Source: Pontivivens marinum (lineage in GTDB: Bacteria > Pseudomonadota > Alphaproteobacteria > Rhodobacterales > Rhodobacteraceae). Taken from it: DNA of 64,000 bases. Positions 42,663 to 52,033 of the stretch are shown in pieces. The translations under genes and the position numbers were made by a program. Position 1 is the first letter of the stretch. Each line of letters starts with the position of its first letter. The notes beneath the pieces were generated by a model. The model did no database searches. It had not been told where the DNA came from and saw only the letters and a program-made list of their open reading frames with translations. Location of the stretch: NCBI RefSeq assembly GCF_900231835.1, contig NZ_OCTN01000011.1:1-64000 (forward strand), in the 5' to 3' direction.

Positions 42663-43843
42663 TGGGCATAGGCCTGTGTCGAGGCATCCGAGTTCACCAT
42701 AGGCTGCACCGCAGTTTGTGGTTGTGCGACGCTTTCGCACCGCAACACGAATGCAAGGGCAAGCCAGTAGAGTAGATATGTTGCAACATTGTCTGTCATG
42801 AACATGAATACAGTATAGAGCGCAGTGAGGGCGACAAGCCGTCCACCTTGCAGGGATCGCCACAAGGCATAGACAACCAGCAGCACGCCAACGGCCCCAT
42901 AGTCCACAGAAATACGTAGAAAATCGTTATGCAGCAGTGGAAAGTTGGTTTCAGCAAGCTCAGGTAATGTCGCTAGAGTGAATGTACTCTTTCCCGGGCC
43001 ATGCCCCATGAGAAATGTAATAATGCTGGATTGTTGTGATATAGTATCCGAGAAATATAGCGTTGCGAAATACCTTCCAGATGATATTTCGTTTGGCGGC
43101 ACGAATACATCGAGATATTTTTGCAATATAATCGATACCATTTCGTATGCGACCACACTATTAAGGCAAAAGACCAAAGCACCGCCCAGCAGTAACCCGG
43201 TACACAATCGATAAATTCCACTTTTAGCGATTAAATTCCGCCCACCCATATGGAATGCCATGTCGAAAAGTATAACCACAATTACAGCGCCAATAGCGAT
43301 GCGTTTGAACAGCAACAACGAAATTAGCAATGTTACAGCGAATAATGCATAGCGTCGCTGTGTATAAAACAGAATGCCAACCAATGGTGCTACCAGCCCA
43401 AACGAAGATTCCGATACAATACTACCAGAACGAAACACTGCAGATGTGTCCAGAGCAGCTAAAGACGACAGGCCAGGTAATGCGACGATACCAGTAGAAA
43501 TCACAAGTAATATTGCCGTAATCTTGTGTGTTTTGAAGTGGATAGTGAACATTAGGAGTGACGCTGAAATAAAGATGAACTCTTTGATCGCGATGAATCC
43601 GTTTCCAAGCCTCAATACGTTTGCCATAAAAAATACGATAAGAACACCAATAAACACGCGGTTCACCCGTAAATTGGATATCAATATTACCTCTGATAGC
43701 ACAAGCAGGGGTATTATGTATAATATGTATCTTATTGGAGAATTTTGCCCAATATTTAGGTATATAGGCATAAAGGATGCGTAAAAAATTACCGACAGCA
43801 ATATGGCGGGTGTATATTCGATATTTTTTTGAAATATCGGCAT
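42659..43843 (-). CDS. O-antigen polymerase/ligase-like membrane protein
   Basis: This 394-residue protein has about ten to twelve helices. In the second half the loop SSGRYFATLYFSDTISQQSS, then MGHGPGKSTFTLATLPELA and LLHNDFLRISVDYGAVGVLL carries the HN/D-x-(Y/F)LR-x4-YG pattern of Wzy_C/O-antigen polymerase proteins. It probably polymerises the repeat unit made by this operon. The ATG at 43843 is preferred because it starts one base after the stop of the upstream sulfotransferase; a longer frame has no plausible start. The gene is AT-richer than its neighbours, as is common for wzy. Confidence 0.8.
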   Translation of the reverse strand: MPIFQKNIEYTPAILLSVIFYASFMPIYLNIGQNSPIRYILYIIPLLVLSEVILISNLRVNRVFIGVLIVFFMANVLRLGNGFIAIKEFIFISASLLMFTIHFKTHKITAILLVISTGIVALPGLSSLAALDTSAVFRSGSIVSESSFGLVAPLVGILFYTQRRYALFAVTLLISLLLFKRIAIGAVIVVILFDMAFHMGGRNLIAKSGIYRLCTGLLLGGALVFCLNSVVAYEMVSIILQKYLDVFVPPNEISSGRYFATLYFSDTISQQSSIITFLMGHGPGKSTFTLATLPELAETNFPLLHNDFLRISVDYGAVGVLLVVYALWRSLQGGRLVALTALYTVFMFMTDNVATYLLYWLALAFVLRCESVAQPQTAVQPMVNSDASTQAYAQ

Positions 43844-43844
43844 A

Positions 43845-44648
43845 TTAATATCCGAATTTCGATATGAAGCTGCTTGCACTGTTTTCAATGAGGGTAATTT
43901 GGTCCGAAGACAAAACCGTGCGCCACTCATCCGTGCGCCCGCTGCGATAAGTGGGGCTGACTGGTGAAACGGCTTCTGTCGCGATTTGTGCCGCAGCCGC
44001 GCGATCAGGCTCAAGTCCGGCATGGGCGAGAATACGCGCAACCTCATTTGTGCGTCGGTCCGCATCGGGATGGGTCAAATCCTCAAACCGCACAACCAAT
44101 GTGTCAGGCTCGTCAGCCCAAGCGATGAAAGCCAACATCAATTCAACGAAAGTATGCCCCTGCCAGAATTCAGGCGCTTCGATACAAAAGTCGATCCGCT
44201 CCTCAAGCGTTTTATCTGCAATATGGGCATGCATCGGGTGTTTGGTATCCTTAAGCAGGTAATGTGCGTCAGACAAAACCATTGCCCTAGGATCGCGTAC
44301 CATCAAGAATTTCTTCGCACCTGTCTGCTGTAACAATTGAGCAATTTCAGGCTCATAATGGGCATGGCTGACCAAAAGCTGCCCTGAACGCAAGCGCGAG
44401 ATATGCCGTCCCCATCCGCCTAATGAAGCGATATTGCGCGGGTTAAGCGTACGCGTCACGGGCCGGTAAATTTGTGCACTCAAGCACAGCGCACGCTCCA
44501 GAAGATGTGTGCCACTCTTGGGCGGAGAGATCAGAAATAACGGCTGCACTTGCGCCGATTTTTCTAAATTCAAACGTAGTGACAGTTTGCGTGGCGAGAA
44601 ACCAAATCGATCAAGGTCCCATATCAGGCGGTTCAACTTTGATGTCAC
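43845..44648 (-). CDS. sulfotransferase domain protein
   Basis: The 267-residue protein has the PAPS loop PLFLISPPKSGTHLLERALC at about residue 37 and the 3'-phosphate motif KFLMVRDPRAMVLSDAHYLL near 130. VVRFEDLTHPDADRRTNEVARIL is the typical late motif. It probably transfers sulfate to the polysaccharide repeat unit. It overlaps the upstream sulfotransferase-like gene by ATGA. It is the third of three adjacent members, and the three are quite different from each other, which argues for different acceptor positions rather than recent duplication. Confidence 0.87.
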   Translation of the reverse strand: MTSKLNRLIWDLDRFGFSPRKLSLRLNLEKSAQVQPLFLISPPKSGTHLLERALCLSAQIYRPVTRTLNPRNIASLGGWGRHISRLRSGQLLVSHAHYEPEIAQLLQQTGAKKFLMVRDPRAMVLSDAHYLLKDTKHPMHAHIADKTLEERIDFCIEAPEFWQGHTFVELMLAFIAWADEPDTLVVRFEDLTHPDADRRTNEVARILAHAGLEPDRAAAAQIATEAVSPVSPTYRSGRTDEWRTVLSSDQITLIENSASSFISKFGY

Positions 44649-45376
44649 TGGGCTGTCCTCTTTGCATCAAGCGCCAACACGGCATCATATAGATTCGTGG
44701 CTTTCTCAATCAACGCGCTGTGATCAGTTCTGATTTTCGTGGATAGGTCAAACTTCGCCTGAAATTTCTCAGCAGATGGTGCGGCAATACGTCGAGGATC
44801 CAATTCCGTAGTTCCAAAGGCGCGCCTGTCACGACGCTTTATCTCCTCCACAACTTTTTCATGATCTTCGTCTGCGAGTAACTGAAAATCGGTGCCATAC
44901 ACCTCGTTCACGCGCGCGATCATCGTATTTGAATCGCTTACAACCAGATCAAATGGCGCGATCACACTATTTTGGTGCACGCGTAGCACTTCAGCATAAA
45001 GCCGAATATAGCTGCGCAATAGCACCGCCGCCCGCAAATTCGGGTTGCGCAACATTGCTGAAATAACCGCATCTAGTGGATCGCGGACCAATATCACGCA
45101 TGGTATGCGATGCTTCTCCGCAAACCGAATTTGATAAGATTCGTGCAAGTGATGCGCAATACGGACCGGTTTACCCTGTGCGATAGCGAAAAAGGCCGTT
45201 GCATAGGTGTTCGCCGAGCGTGGGAAGCCGTCAATAACGATATCTGTATCTTTGAACGCCATCAAATCGCGACGTTTACCTTTGATACGGGATGCGACGC
45301 CCTCCATCACGCGGTAGGGTACATCATATCCTGCAATGATTGAACGTAGCTCGGCATATAGGTTTTTGACGATCAT
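44645..45376 (-). CDS. sulfotransferase-like protein
   Basis: This 243-residue protein has IVIDGFPRSANTYATAFFAI near residue 50 (a PAPS-loop variant, GFPRSANT) and VILVRDPLDAVISAMLR near 95 (3'-phosphate motif). The length is short for the family and the C-terminal part (EEIKRRDRRAFGTTELDPR) is charged. It sits between two other sulfotransferase genes, with ATGA overlap downstream and a 6-bp gap upstream. Confidence 0.75.
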   Translation of the reverse strand: MIVKNLYAELRSIIAGYDVPYRVMEGVASRIKGKRRDLMAFKDTDIVIDGFPRSANTYATAFFAIAQGKPVRIAHHLHESYQIRFAEKHRIPCVILVRDPLDAVISAMLRNPNLRAAVLLRSYIRLYAEVLRVHQNSVIAPFDLVVSDSNTMIARVNEVYGTDFQLLADEDHEKVVEEIKRRDRRAFGTTELDPRRIAAPSAEKFQAKFDLSTKIRTDHSALIEKATNLYDAVLALDAKRTAQ

Positions 45377-45382
45377 TCCTGC

Positions 45383-46318
45383 TTACTTCCCCTCATGGCT
45401 GCTGGAGCCAAACGTGATGAAGCGATATTTTAGCAAACGGTGTAGGGTCAGGGCCGTCACAACGGCTCTTCTCCAACCTGCGAATTTCTGTTTCCACCGC
45501 TCGTCCAAGCGCACCTCGCGCTTGCTCACGCTAAAGCGCATTGGATTTCCCGAAACGGAATGGCTGGAAACTGTCCCGTCTGCAGTGTCCTGTGTTGCAG
45601 GATCAATATAGGTGATGAGATCATCCAGCATGCGGGTAGGGTCCGTGGCCAGATCTTCGTACCGTATGCGATGCAATCCCGCCTTGCCCGCGATGCGTTC
45701 AAGCGCGCCATTGATGTAATTCCATGTAACCGCGGCGCGCAGCAGGCTGTTAGTACCCATCATTTCGGTCTTCCAATGTACCTCCCTACGGACCTTGGGT
45801 GTTTGGAAGGAATAGGCGACCGCCCGGCTGTCACGCACGAGGTGCACAAGACGGACCTGCCCAGGGAATGCTTCGGCCATGAGGTCAATATGCGCGGGGT
45901 CCTTACTGCTATCGATGATGATATTACAGCCTGAACTTTCCGCTATCGCTTGGATGGTCCCACGCAAAATCTCGATATATGCAGCGCGGTTTTGCGTATA
46001 GGTGGTGCTTGGTATCTTCAGATCCCGGTGGATAAAGTGCATCCGGTGCCGTTCAACGCTTAGACGCAGGGCTTCCACCTCAGTAAAATCTGTATCTGCA
46101 CCCGAGCGGACGCGCCCACCAACATCGCCCCAGAATGGACAAGTATTTACCGGCGTACCGCAGGCGCACAATTCGCCACGTATGAATCCGCGTTGCCACA
46201 GATATTTCAGCTCTCCTACAGAGGCTGCTTTTAAGCGGTCCAAAAGCAGCATTTCCAACAGCGTACTGCCCGATCGACCATATCCGCCAATTAGGATGAT
46301 TTGAATGTTATCGCTCAT
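45383..46318 (-). CDS. sulfotransferase-family protein with CxCG motif
   Basis: This 311-residue protein has the PAPS loop LIGGYGRSGSTLLEMLLLDR at residue 10, a conserved GELKYLWQRG with the Cys pair CACGTPVNTCPFW, IIDSSKDPAHIDLM and VHLVRDSRAVAYSFQTPK. The Cys-rich CACG/CPFW segment is characteristic of a bacterial sulfotransferase subgroup. It is the first of three adjacent sulfotransferase genes and overlaps the flippase gene by ATGA. Confidence 0.87.
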   Translation of the reverse strand: MSDNIQIILIGGYGRSGSTLLEMLLLDRLKAASVGELKYLWQRGFIRGELCACGTPVNTCPFWGDVGGRVRSGADTDFTEVEALRLSVERHRMHFIHRDLKIPSTTYTQNRAAYIEILRGTIQAIAESSGCNIIIDSSKDPAHIDLMAEAFPGQVRLVHLVRDSRAVAYSFQTPKVRREVHWKTEMMGTNSLLRAAVTWNYINGALERIAGKAGLHRIRYEDLATDPTRMLDDLITYIDPATQDTADGTVSSHSVSGNPMRFSVSKREVRLDERWKQKFAGWRRAVVTALTLHRLLKYRFITFGSSSHEGK

Positions 46319-47604
46319 CGGATTTTGTTCATTCTTGAGTGTCGGATGATAGATGCGCTGTATATTACCATGGTTATCAAAATTATGCTTACGTTAACAG
46401 TTGGCACAATCATCGCACCTAGGTGTTCCGTAAAGTTGAAGCTAAGAAATATAGAGGTGCATGCACCAATAAAACCACCCAGTGCTAATGATTTTGGCAC
46501 CTCTAAAGATTGTAGCTCTAAAATTACAGGGAGTCGTAGAACCATAGCAACGTTTCTTAAGCAGTATATAAGAAATATTGGAAGTGCAATTCCAGCGTCT
46601 ATAGCGAAAGCGAAGCTCACAAAAACATCCCAAACGGAAAAAATGGAAGATAAAACTACCAATAAGACAATAAGGGCGCAAAATGTACTGGCGACTAAAA
46701 ATCTTCTCATTGCATGACGTCCTTGTTTTGCCAGTATTCGTGCAGATAGGGCGGGCGCAATTTGCTGCAATGCATTAAAAGGTAGATTGAGTATATTCGC
46801 AAGCGATTGCACCGCCCGCACCAGACCTAGGGCGCTCTCTCCTAACAATGCTGTAGCGATGAATAGCGGAGCGTTGCCTTGGATTGCATCAAGTGCGACA
46901 GATGCGCTCATCCAGCGGATAAATGCCCGATGACGTGGCCAAACAGCTCGGGATAATCGTTTCGACCAGCGCATGGGCCCATAGAACAGGAATCCGAACG
47001 CGATACCTGCGAAACTGCCCACCATCATAGCTCCAAGCGCGGTGGTGACGGTGAAGCTGTCACGGAAGATGGTCGCTAGCGCAGCAAGGCATGAAATCTG
47101 CACACCAAATCGCACGACATCCACCAAAAGCGCGCGCAGCGGTGCGGCATAAACAAAGTGGTAACGGCGAATAAAATCAGCCCCGTTGGCCAATATATTC
47201 ACGCCAATCAAGCCTAGCGTCAGCCCGGGAAGCCAAGGCGCACCTATGGCGAATGAGAGTGGTACAATAATTACACCCAAGAGAACGCTGGATATAGCGC
47301 AAAACGATACTGCATTCAGCAATAGAAAGGCGCGATATCCGCGAATTGACCCGTCATGTAACTTCGGCCCGATCGTTGACATCGGGACAAGTATTAACCC
47401 GTTCAAAAAATTGCGGGCGATCATTACTAGCAAAAAACAAACACTGAACTGCCCGAAATCCTCGAGCCCCAACGTCCGGGCAAGAATGACAGTCGTTGCG
47501 AAATTGGCCGCGCTGGTCAGCACTTGACTGCCCATAGCACACAGCGCCTGCGGCGTATTATGGCTACCTTGCAGTTTCCGAAGAAGAGATTGCATACGCG
47601 ACAT
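46315..47604 (-). CDS. polysaccharide flippase (Wzx-like)
   Basis: This 429-residue protein with about twelve to fourteen helices shows the N-terminal pattern of O-antigen flippases (MGSQVLTSAANFATTVILARTL, LEDFGQFSVCFLLVMIARNF). It should move the undecaprenyl-linked repeat unit across the inner membrane. It follows algX by 42 bp on the same strand and overlaps the first sulfotransferase gene by ATGA. Codon use in the last 250 codons is AT-richer than in the alg-like genes. Confidence 0.85.
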   Translation of the reverse strand: MSRMQSLLRKLQGSHNTPQALCAMGSQVLTSAANFATTVILARTLGLEDFGQFSVCFLLVMIARNFLNGLILVPMSTIGPKLHDGSIRGYRAFLLLNAVSFCAISSVLLGVIIVPLSFAIGAPWLPGLTLGLIGVNILANGADFIRRYHFVYAAPLRALLVDVVRFGVQISCLAALATIFRDSFTVTTALGAMMVGSFAGIAFGFLFYGPMRWSKRLSRAVWPRHRAFIRWMSASVALDAIQGNAPLFIATALLGESALGLVRAVQSLANILNLPFNALQQIAPALSARILAKQGRHAMRRFLVASTFCALIVLLVVLSSIFSVWDVFVSFAFAIDAGIALPIFLIYCLRNVAMVLRLPVILELQSLEVPKSLALGGFIGACTSIFLSFNFTEHLGAMIVPTVNVSIILITMVIYSASIIRHSRMNKIR

Positions 47605-47646
47605 CTGGCTTGGAACCTCTCTCGTCAGACAAGAAAGGTCTACGAC

Positions 47647-49023
47647 TCAACCCGCGCACAATTCAAGAGTGATGTCGAAAGGCTCGGAAATGTCACCAAC
47701 ATAGCGAACTCGTAATTGCTCCAGTTCAGCGCCTTGCTGCCGATCCAAATAGGTGGCCATAAAGTTGCTGCGCAGATCTCGGGGGGTACGATCACCCGAT
47801 TCCATTAAGCTAATTCCTGTTCCGCCGCCTGAGTAACTAAACTCAACCTCAACATTCCCTTGAAAGAGGATGGAGGCGGTTGCGTTAACAATGTCGAACG
47901 GCATTACATTGAAATCTGTTATTTCAATCCAATCATTATTTGAAATAGATATAGGGTGAGCACCAGCCGTGTCTGCCCGATCTACGCACCGTAGAGCAGC
48001 TGAGCCGATTAGCTGCCGAAACGCGTTGAGATCATTAATACGGCCGGTTGATGGAAACTCCCAGATCAATAGTTCGGGCGCTATATTTAAAAACAACTGG
48101 GAGCGTAGGTATGATAGCATAGGCTCAGTCGCTCCCCCACCAACAACTGCTCTATTCAAAACATCTCTCTGCATTGCGTATGTAAAAGCATCTCGTGATC
48201 GGTAATTATCAATTCCACCGTGATTACTAAAGCTAGTACCAACAAGAACTACATCCGAATCGACGTCTGCCGCATTCCCGAATAGAGCAGCAGCCATATC
48301 AACCGAAGCACCCGTGATAGGCTTAACTGATTGGGCAGCGGCTGGCTCTCTCTCCAGCTCTACACCACAAACTTCCTGAATAGCTGCTCCGTAGCTACCG
48401 ATTTGATCGCGCTGCGACCAGTCATCATAAACGAACGCTGTTCCTAGCTCGGGCCCCAGCACGGCTGGGCGTTGCTCTTCAAGCACTTCTCTTAAGGCAA
48501 GGGCAGATACCTGAGCACCTGATGGTGTCCAGTGATGATCTTGTTTGAAATAGAATACCTCGCGATCATCAAGGTGTCGTTCTAGATGATCAAGAATATC
48601 GGGGGCATATGCACCCGTATTTCGCAGCTGATCGATGCGCAGATGATAGGCTGCGCTGGCGTTATCCTGAGAAAAATCAGGTGCTACACGACCAATTACA
48701 TCTGATCCTGCGGTGAGAGCTCGAGAGGGAGGAACTATCACCGCCAGCGTGACGTCACGGCGTGTGAACTCGTCAACTAACTGGGTCATCAGATTATGTA
48801 CATTCTCTGATATTGGTGGCGCATATTCCAGATCAGCATTGCGAAAGGCCCAGCCACTAACCGTGTCACCGAAGAAAGGCGCACGACTTCGAAATCGGTC
48901 AGGATACTGATCCGCATCCCGCAATTCGGGGCAATCAACAGCATGTTGCGCGGCGCTTGCAGTGCTCAGGCCAAATAGAGCGATCCCTGCGAGAAGGCTT
49001 GATCGGAATATAGGATAGATCAT
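47647..49023 (-). CDS. algX: AlgX-like polysaccharide O-acetyltransferase (SGNH + C-terminal binding module)
   Basis: This 458-residue periplasmic protein has a signal peptide (IYPIFRSSLLAGIALFGLST, cleavage SAA-QH). The SGNH-hydrolase-like domain contains YFKQDHHWTPSGAQVSALAL (the Asp-x-His of the triad) and VVLVGTSFSNHGGIDNYR (Ser nucleophile). After about residue 340 a C-terminal beta module follows, as the carbohydrate-binding module of AlgX does. AlgX O-acetylates alginate in the periplasm. No alginate polymerase (Alg8/Alg44) is present, so another polymer is expected. The start ATG 49023 overlaps the algJ-like stop (ATGA). Confidence 0.85.
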   Translation of the reverse strand: MIYPIFRSSLLAGIALFGLSTASAAQHAVDCPELRDADQYPDRFRSRAPFFGDTVSGWAFRNADLEYAPPISENVHNLMTQLVDEFTRRDVTLAVIVPPSRALTAGSDVIGRVAPDFSQDNASAAYHLRIDQLRNTGAYAPDILDHLERHLDDREVFYFKQDHHWTPSGAQVSALALREVLEEQRPAVLGPELGTAFVYDDWSQRDQIGSYGAAIQEVCGVELEREPAAAQSVKPITGASVDMAAALFGNAADVDSDVVLVGTSFSNHGGIDNYRSRDAFTYAMQRDVLNRAVVGGGATEPMLSYLRSQLFLNIAPELLIWEFPSTGRINDLNAFRQLIGSAALRCVDRADTAGAHPISISNNDWIEITDFNVMPFDIVNATASILFQGNVEVEFSYSGGGTGISLMESGDRTPRDLRSNFMATYLDRQQGAELEQLRVRYVGDISEPFDITLELCAG

Positions 49024-50033
49024 GGGGTATCTCCGGTGGTCTGTCTCAGGGTGGTGTAGCGTTCTGGGATGTCCCAAATCACGACTTCCGGCGGGGTGTC
49101 TCGATAGATTTCGGATTCGAGATACGCTTGAATGGGGGCAAAGGGGCCTGCGCCCTCCTCTGCGAGGTTAAGGATGTCCATCTCAAGCGCGTCTTTGAGG
49201 AAACCTTCGAAATGCCAACGGGAATCCGCACTATAGCTGGTGCCGATCAGAACGCCGGGAATGCTGATATCCCCAAACAGATCAGCACCCAAGCCGCTAT
49301 CGCGTTGGATTGTATCATATGTGTTAAGCGCTTCAGCCCCCGGCCCGGGAAAGGGCGCGGTCGGCACAAAAGCCAGAAGGTCACCCTCATGCAGGACCGG
49401 CGTACTTTTGCTGGTTGCGAATGCCGTTACCTGTACATCCGGACGTGCAATCGCCCCCGCCACGGCGCGCGCCCCCTCGGGGGTCCAATGTGTGTCCGTG
49501 CGCAGATAGGCTTGGGGAACGGCGGAGAGTACGGGCCGCAAGTCAATAACCTGCACTTCCCGCTCCGCCAGCCCAGCCAGCAAGGTGTCGTATCGCGCCT
49601 CGACCCGTGGTGGTCGTGGTGCCATGACTTGTTCGCGCATTATGCGCGCCTTGTCTGGCAGAAGTAATGGAATGACGGTTACGCCGTCCGCGGTAAAGCG
49701 GGACACCACCATGGCGATCGTGTCGAGACTGTCGGAAAGGCGCTCCTCGAAACCGGGCAACGCCTCATATTCTTCATCCGTGAACAGCCAGTCATTGTCG
49801 CCAGCGACCGCGCCGCTTCCTGCCTCGTGAAACAGGTTCCAGCGAACGCCCCCCCAGAACCCGATCGACACCTCGCGCAGAATAAGCGCGTCATCGAAAC
49901 GTGCCTCAAGAGCGGCCTGCGTCGGGCCATCCTCAAAGGGGCCTACCCCGTCGAAATCACTGCGCAGTAGGGTTATCGTGCCGATCAACGCGACAGCGAC
50001 AAACATAATTGGACCAGGGAGGTTACACCACAT
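49020..50033 (-). CDS. algJ: AlgJ-like O-acetyltransferase (SGNH domain)
   Basis: The 337-residue protein has an N-terminal membrane anchor (MFVAVALIGTITLL) and an AlgJ/AlgX-type acetyltransferase domain with YLRTDTHWTPEGARAVAGAI (Asp-x-His) and GVLIGTSYSADSRWHFEGFL (Ser nucleophile). GDNDWLFTDEEYEAL near residue 80 is the family's G-(R/K)-x-GWLF-type motif. AlgJ passes acetyl groups from the membrane protein AlgI to the polymer. The ATG at 50033 is chosen; a GTG six bases upstream is possible. It lies between algI and algX. Confidence 0.86.
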   Translation of the reverse strand: MWCNLPGPIMFVAVALIGTITLLRSDFDGVGPFEDGPTQAALEARFDDALILREVSIGFWGGVRWNLFHEAGSGAVAGDNDWLFTDEEYEALPGFEERLSDSLDTIAMVVSRFTADGVTVIPLLLPDKARIMREQVMAPRPPRVEARYDTLLAGLAEREVQVIDLRPVLSAVPQAYLRTDTHWTPEGARAVAGAIARPDVQVTAFATSKSTPVLHEGDLLAFVPTAPFPGPGAEALNTYDTIQRDSGLGADLFGDISIPGVLIGTSYSADSRWHFEGFLKDALEMDILNLAEEGAGPFAPIQAYLESEIYRDTPPEVVIWDIPERYTTLRQTTGDTP

Positions 50034-50040
50034 GCTCACC

Positions 50041-51438
50041 TCAAAACTGGAAATAAAGAAACGGGGAATAGGATTGCGAGGCCATTCGCGTCAGCGCACC
50101 AAGCATTAACACGCTCATAACCAGTGCCATCAGCTGGGGTGAAAGGGGCCGACGCAGCGCATTCGGTAAGAACGGCACCATGCAAATCGCGATACCCACG
50201 CCCAACATTGCCAATTCGGATGGGCGGATGGCCCACGCAATATCAGGACGGATAGAAAACCCCTGCGCGCCAAACATGCCCTGATACATGTCAAATGCGA
50301 CAGCAACATCCGGCGCACGAAACAGGACCCAACCCAGGATAACAAATATCATTGTGAGCGGCCATGCGATGGCACGCGGCCAAACGCTACCTGCATGTTT
50401 CGCGCCCATTGCGCGCTCAACAGCCATAATTCCGCCGTGCCAGATGCCCCACAAAATAAACGTCCAATTGGCACCGTGCCAGAACCCACCCAGCACCATT
50501 GTCAAAATCAGATTGATGTAAGTCCGCCGCGGCCCATGCCGGTTGCCGCCTAGGGGAATATACAAATAATCCCGCAGCCAAGTGCTTAGCGATATGTGCC
50601 AACGCTGCCAAAACTCGGTGATGGATCTGGAAATATAGGGGGCATTAAAATTCTCGATAAAGCGAAAGCCAATCATCAAACCAAGGCCAATCGCCATTGC
50701 AGAATAACCTGCAAAATCAAAGAAAAGCTGGATTGTATACGCCAATGCGCCCAGCCAGCTTTCAGGCATGCTAGGATTCGGGAGGGAGAACATACGATCA
50801 GCAAGCGGCGCAACACTGTCAGCGACGAGCACTTTCATCGCGAGCCCTAGGATAAACCGATACATACCCTGCGTGAACAGCTCCAGAGAGTGCGTTCGGT
50901 GCATGAACTGTTCGGCCAAATCCTTGTAGCGCAGCACAGGTCCCGCAATCAGTTGTGGAAACAGCGCGCCAAAGGCCAGAAAATCCACCAATCTCGGGGC
51001 AGGTGGGGCGTCCCGGCGATAGATATCAATAATATAGCTGATGGACTGGAACGTGTGGAACGAAATCCCGATGGGCAGAATAATGTCCAGCGTGGAATAG
51101 GGTTCCGTATTGGCGAATGTCAAAATCCCATTCACGTTGTCCTGTATGAACATCGCATATTTGAACCAGCCTAAGATCGTAAGGTCAAAGATAACCCCGA
51201 ACCGCAGCGCCCATAATCGAACGCGTTCATCTTGGGAGCAAACGGTAATTTGCGCCGTATAATAGCTGATCAAAGACATACAGAAAATCAGCAAAAGGTA
51301 TTCGAACCGCCACCATCCATAAAAGGCATAACTCGCCATCAGGATGATAAAGGATTTATACCTCCACCCGCACGAATAGTATATCAATATGAAAGCAGGT
51401 AGGAATGCGAATACGAATATATTCGTAGAGAATATCAT
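50041..51438 (-). CDS. algI: MBOAT O-acyltransferase (AlgI family)
   Basis: AlgI (465 residues) is a multi-pass membrane-bound O-acyltransferase that moves acetyl groups across the inner membrane for polysaccharide acetylation. Characteristic are FYGWWRFEYLLLIF, LPIGISFHTFQSISYIIDIYR, LIAGPVLRYKDLAEQF, the FDFAGYSAMAIGLGLMIGF segment, ITEFWQRWHISLSTWLRDYL and the catalytic His in LGGFWHGANWTFILWG. It is coupled by ATGA to the algF-like gene upstream and ends one base before the algJ-like gene. Confidence 0.96.
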   Translation of the reverse strand: MIFSTNIFVFAFLPAFILIYYSCGWRYKSFIILMASYAFYGWWRFEYLLLIFCMSLISYYTAQITVCSQDERVRLWALRFGVIFDLTILGWFKYAMFIQDNVNGILTFANTEPYSTLDIILPIGISFHTFQSISYIIDIYRRDAPPAPRLVDFLAFGALFPQLIAGPVLRYKDLAEQFMHRTHSLELFTQGMYRFILGLAMKVLVADSVAPLADRMFSLPNPSMPESWLGALAYTIQLFFDFAGYSAMAIGLGLMIGFRFIENFNAPYISRSITEFWQRWHISLSTWLRDYLYIPLGGNRHGPRRTYINLILTMVLGGFWHGANWTFILWGIWHGGIMAVERAMGAKHAGSVWPRAIAWPLTMIFVILGWVLFRAPDVAVAFDMYQGMFGAQGFSIRPDIAWAIRPSELAMLGVGIAICMVPFLPNALRRPLSPQLMALVMSVLMLGALTRMASQSYSPFLYFQF

Positions 51439-52033
51439 TTAGGATCGTACTCTGCATATCCAGAGCTTAATATTTGAACGTTACCATTAGCCTGCGCGAT
51501 AAAGCTAACATCTTCGCCACGGCGCAGTGATATTTCTCGGGCTGGGGCAAGTATCTGGGAATCAGTAAAAACAGCCAAGGGAACGCGCAGCGGGTTAACT
51601 TCACGATATCCGGCTGCGCCCGCAGCAACTGGTGGAATGATTTCTACAGAGCCATCACCCATTTGAAGGGAGACCGGATCCGAGCCTAGGTTATACAAAG
51701 ATACCAGAACCTTGGACGGATCCCTAACAGGTTCGGCAATAACAACTGCACCGTCAGGTCCGGGAATAACAGTGTAGTGAAGGCCCGCATCTACATTCGA
51801 GAGGTTCGACGCTGAGAGCACCATATAATCCGCAGATTCGCTTTCTATCTCATTAAATGAGTGGCCGAATATTTCGAGCTCCCCGCTAATATTAATAATT
51901 CGTATGAATACAGCATCTGCTGGGGGGGGCGCCCCATACAGAGCGTTTGTTTCTTCTTCCTGTGCGAAAGATCCAGAGGAAACGAACAAAAAAACATTGT
52001 GATAAGCTTCAGGCCACGTAGAAAATGGGGCAT
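51435..52033 (-). pseudogene. algF: AlgF-like acetylation protein with a one-base frameshift in a poly-T run
   Basis: The body (about 185 codons, NALYGAPPPADAVFIRIIN onward, ending SSGYAEYDPK) matches AlgF, a periplasmic adaptor of polysaccharide O-acetylation. In its own frame the upstream codons have only a poor GTG start (52049) and a weak signal sequence. In the next frame an ATG at 52033 has AGGA six bases upstream and encodes MPHFLRGLKLITMFF. Adding one T to the 7-T run at 51994-51988 (minus strand) joins this to LFVSSGSFAQEEE, giving a textbook signal peptide with cleavage after SFA. The cause may be a sequencing error, a real mutation, or slippage-based expression control. Confidence 0.7.
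51988..51994. repeat. 7-bp homopolymer at the algF frame break
   Basis: Seven A on the plus strand (T on the coding strand) mark the only place where the AlgF signal peptide and body go out of frame. Eight bases, or five, would restore a continuous reading frame. Confidence 0.7.
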
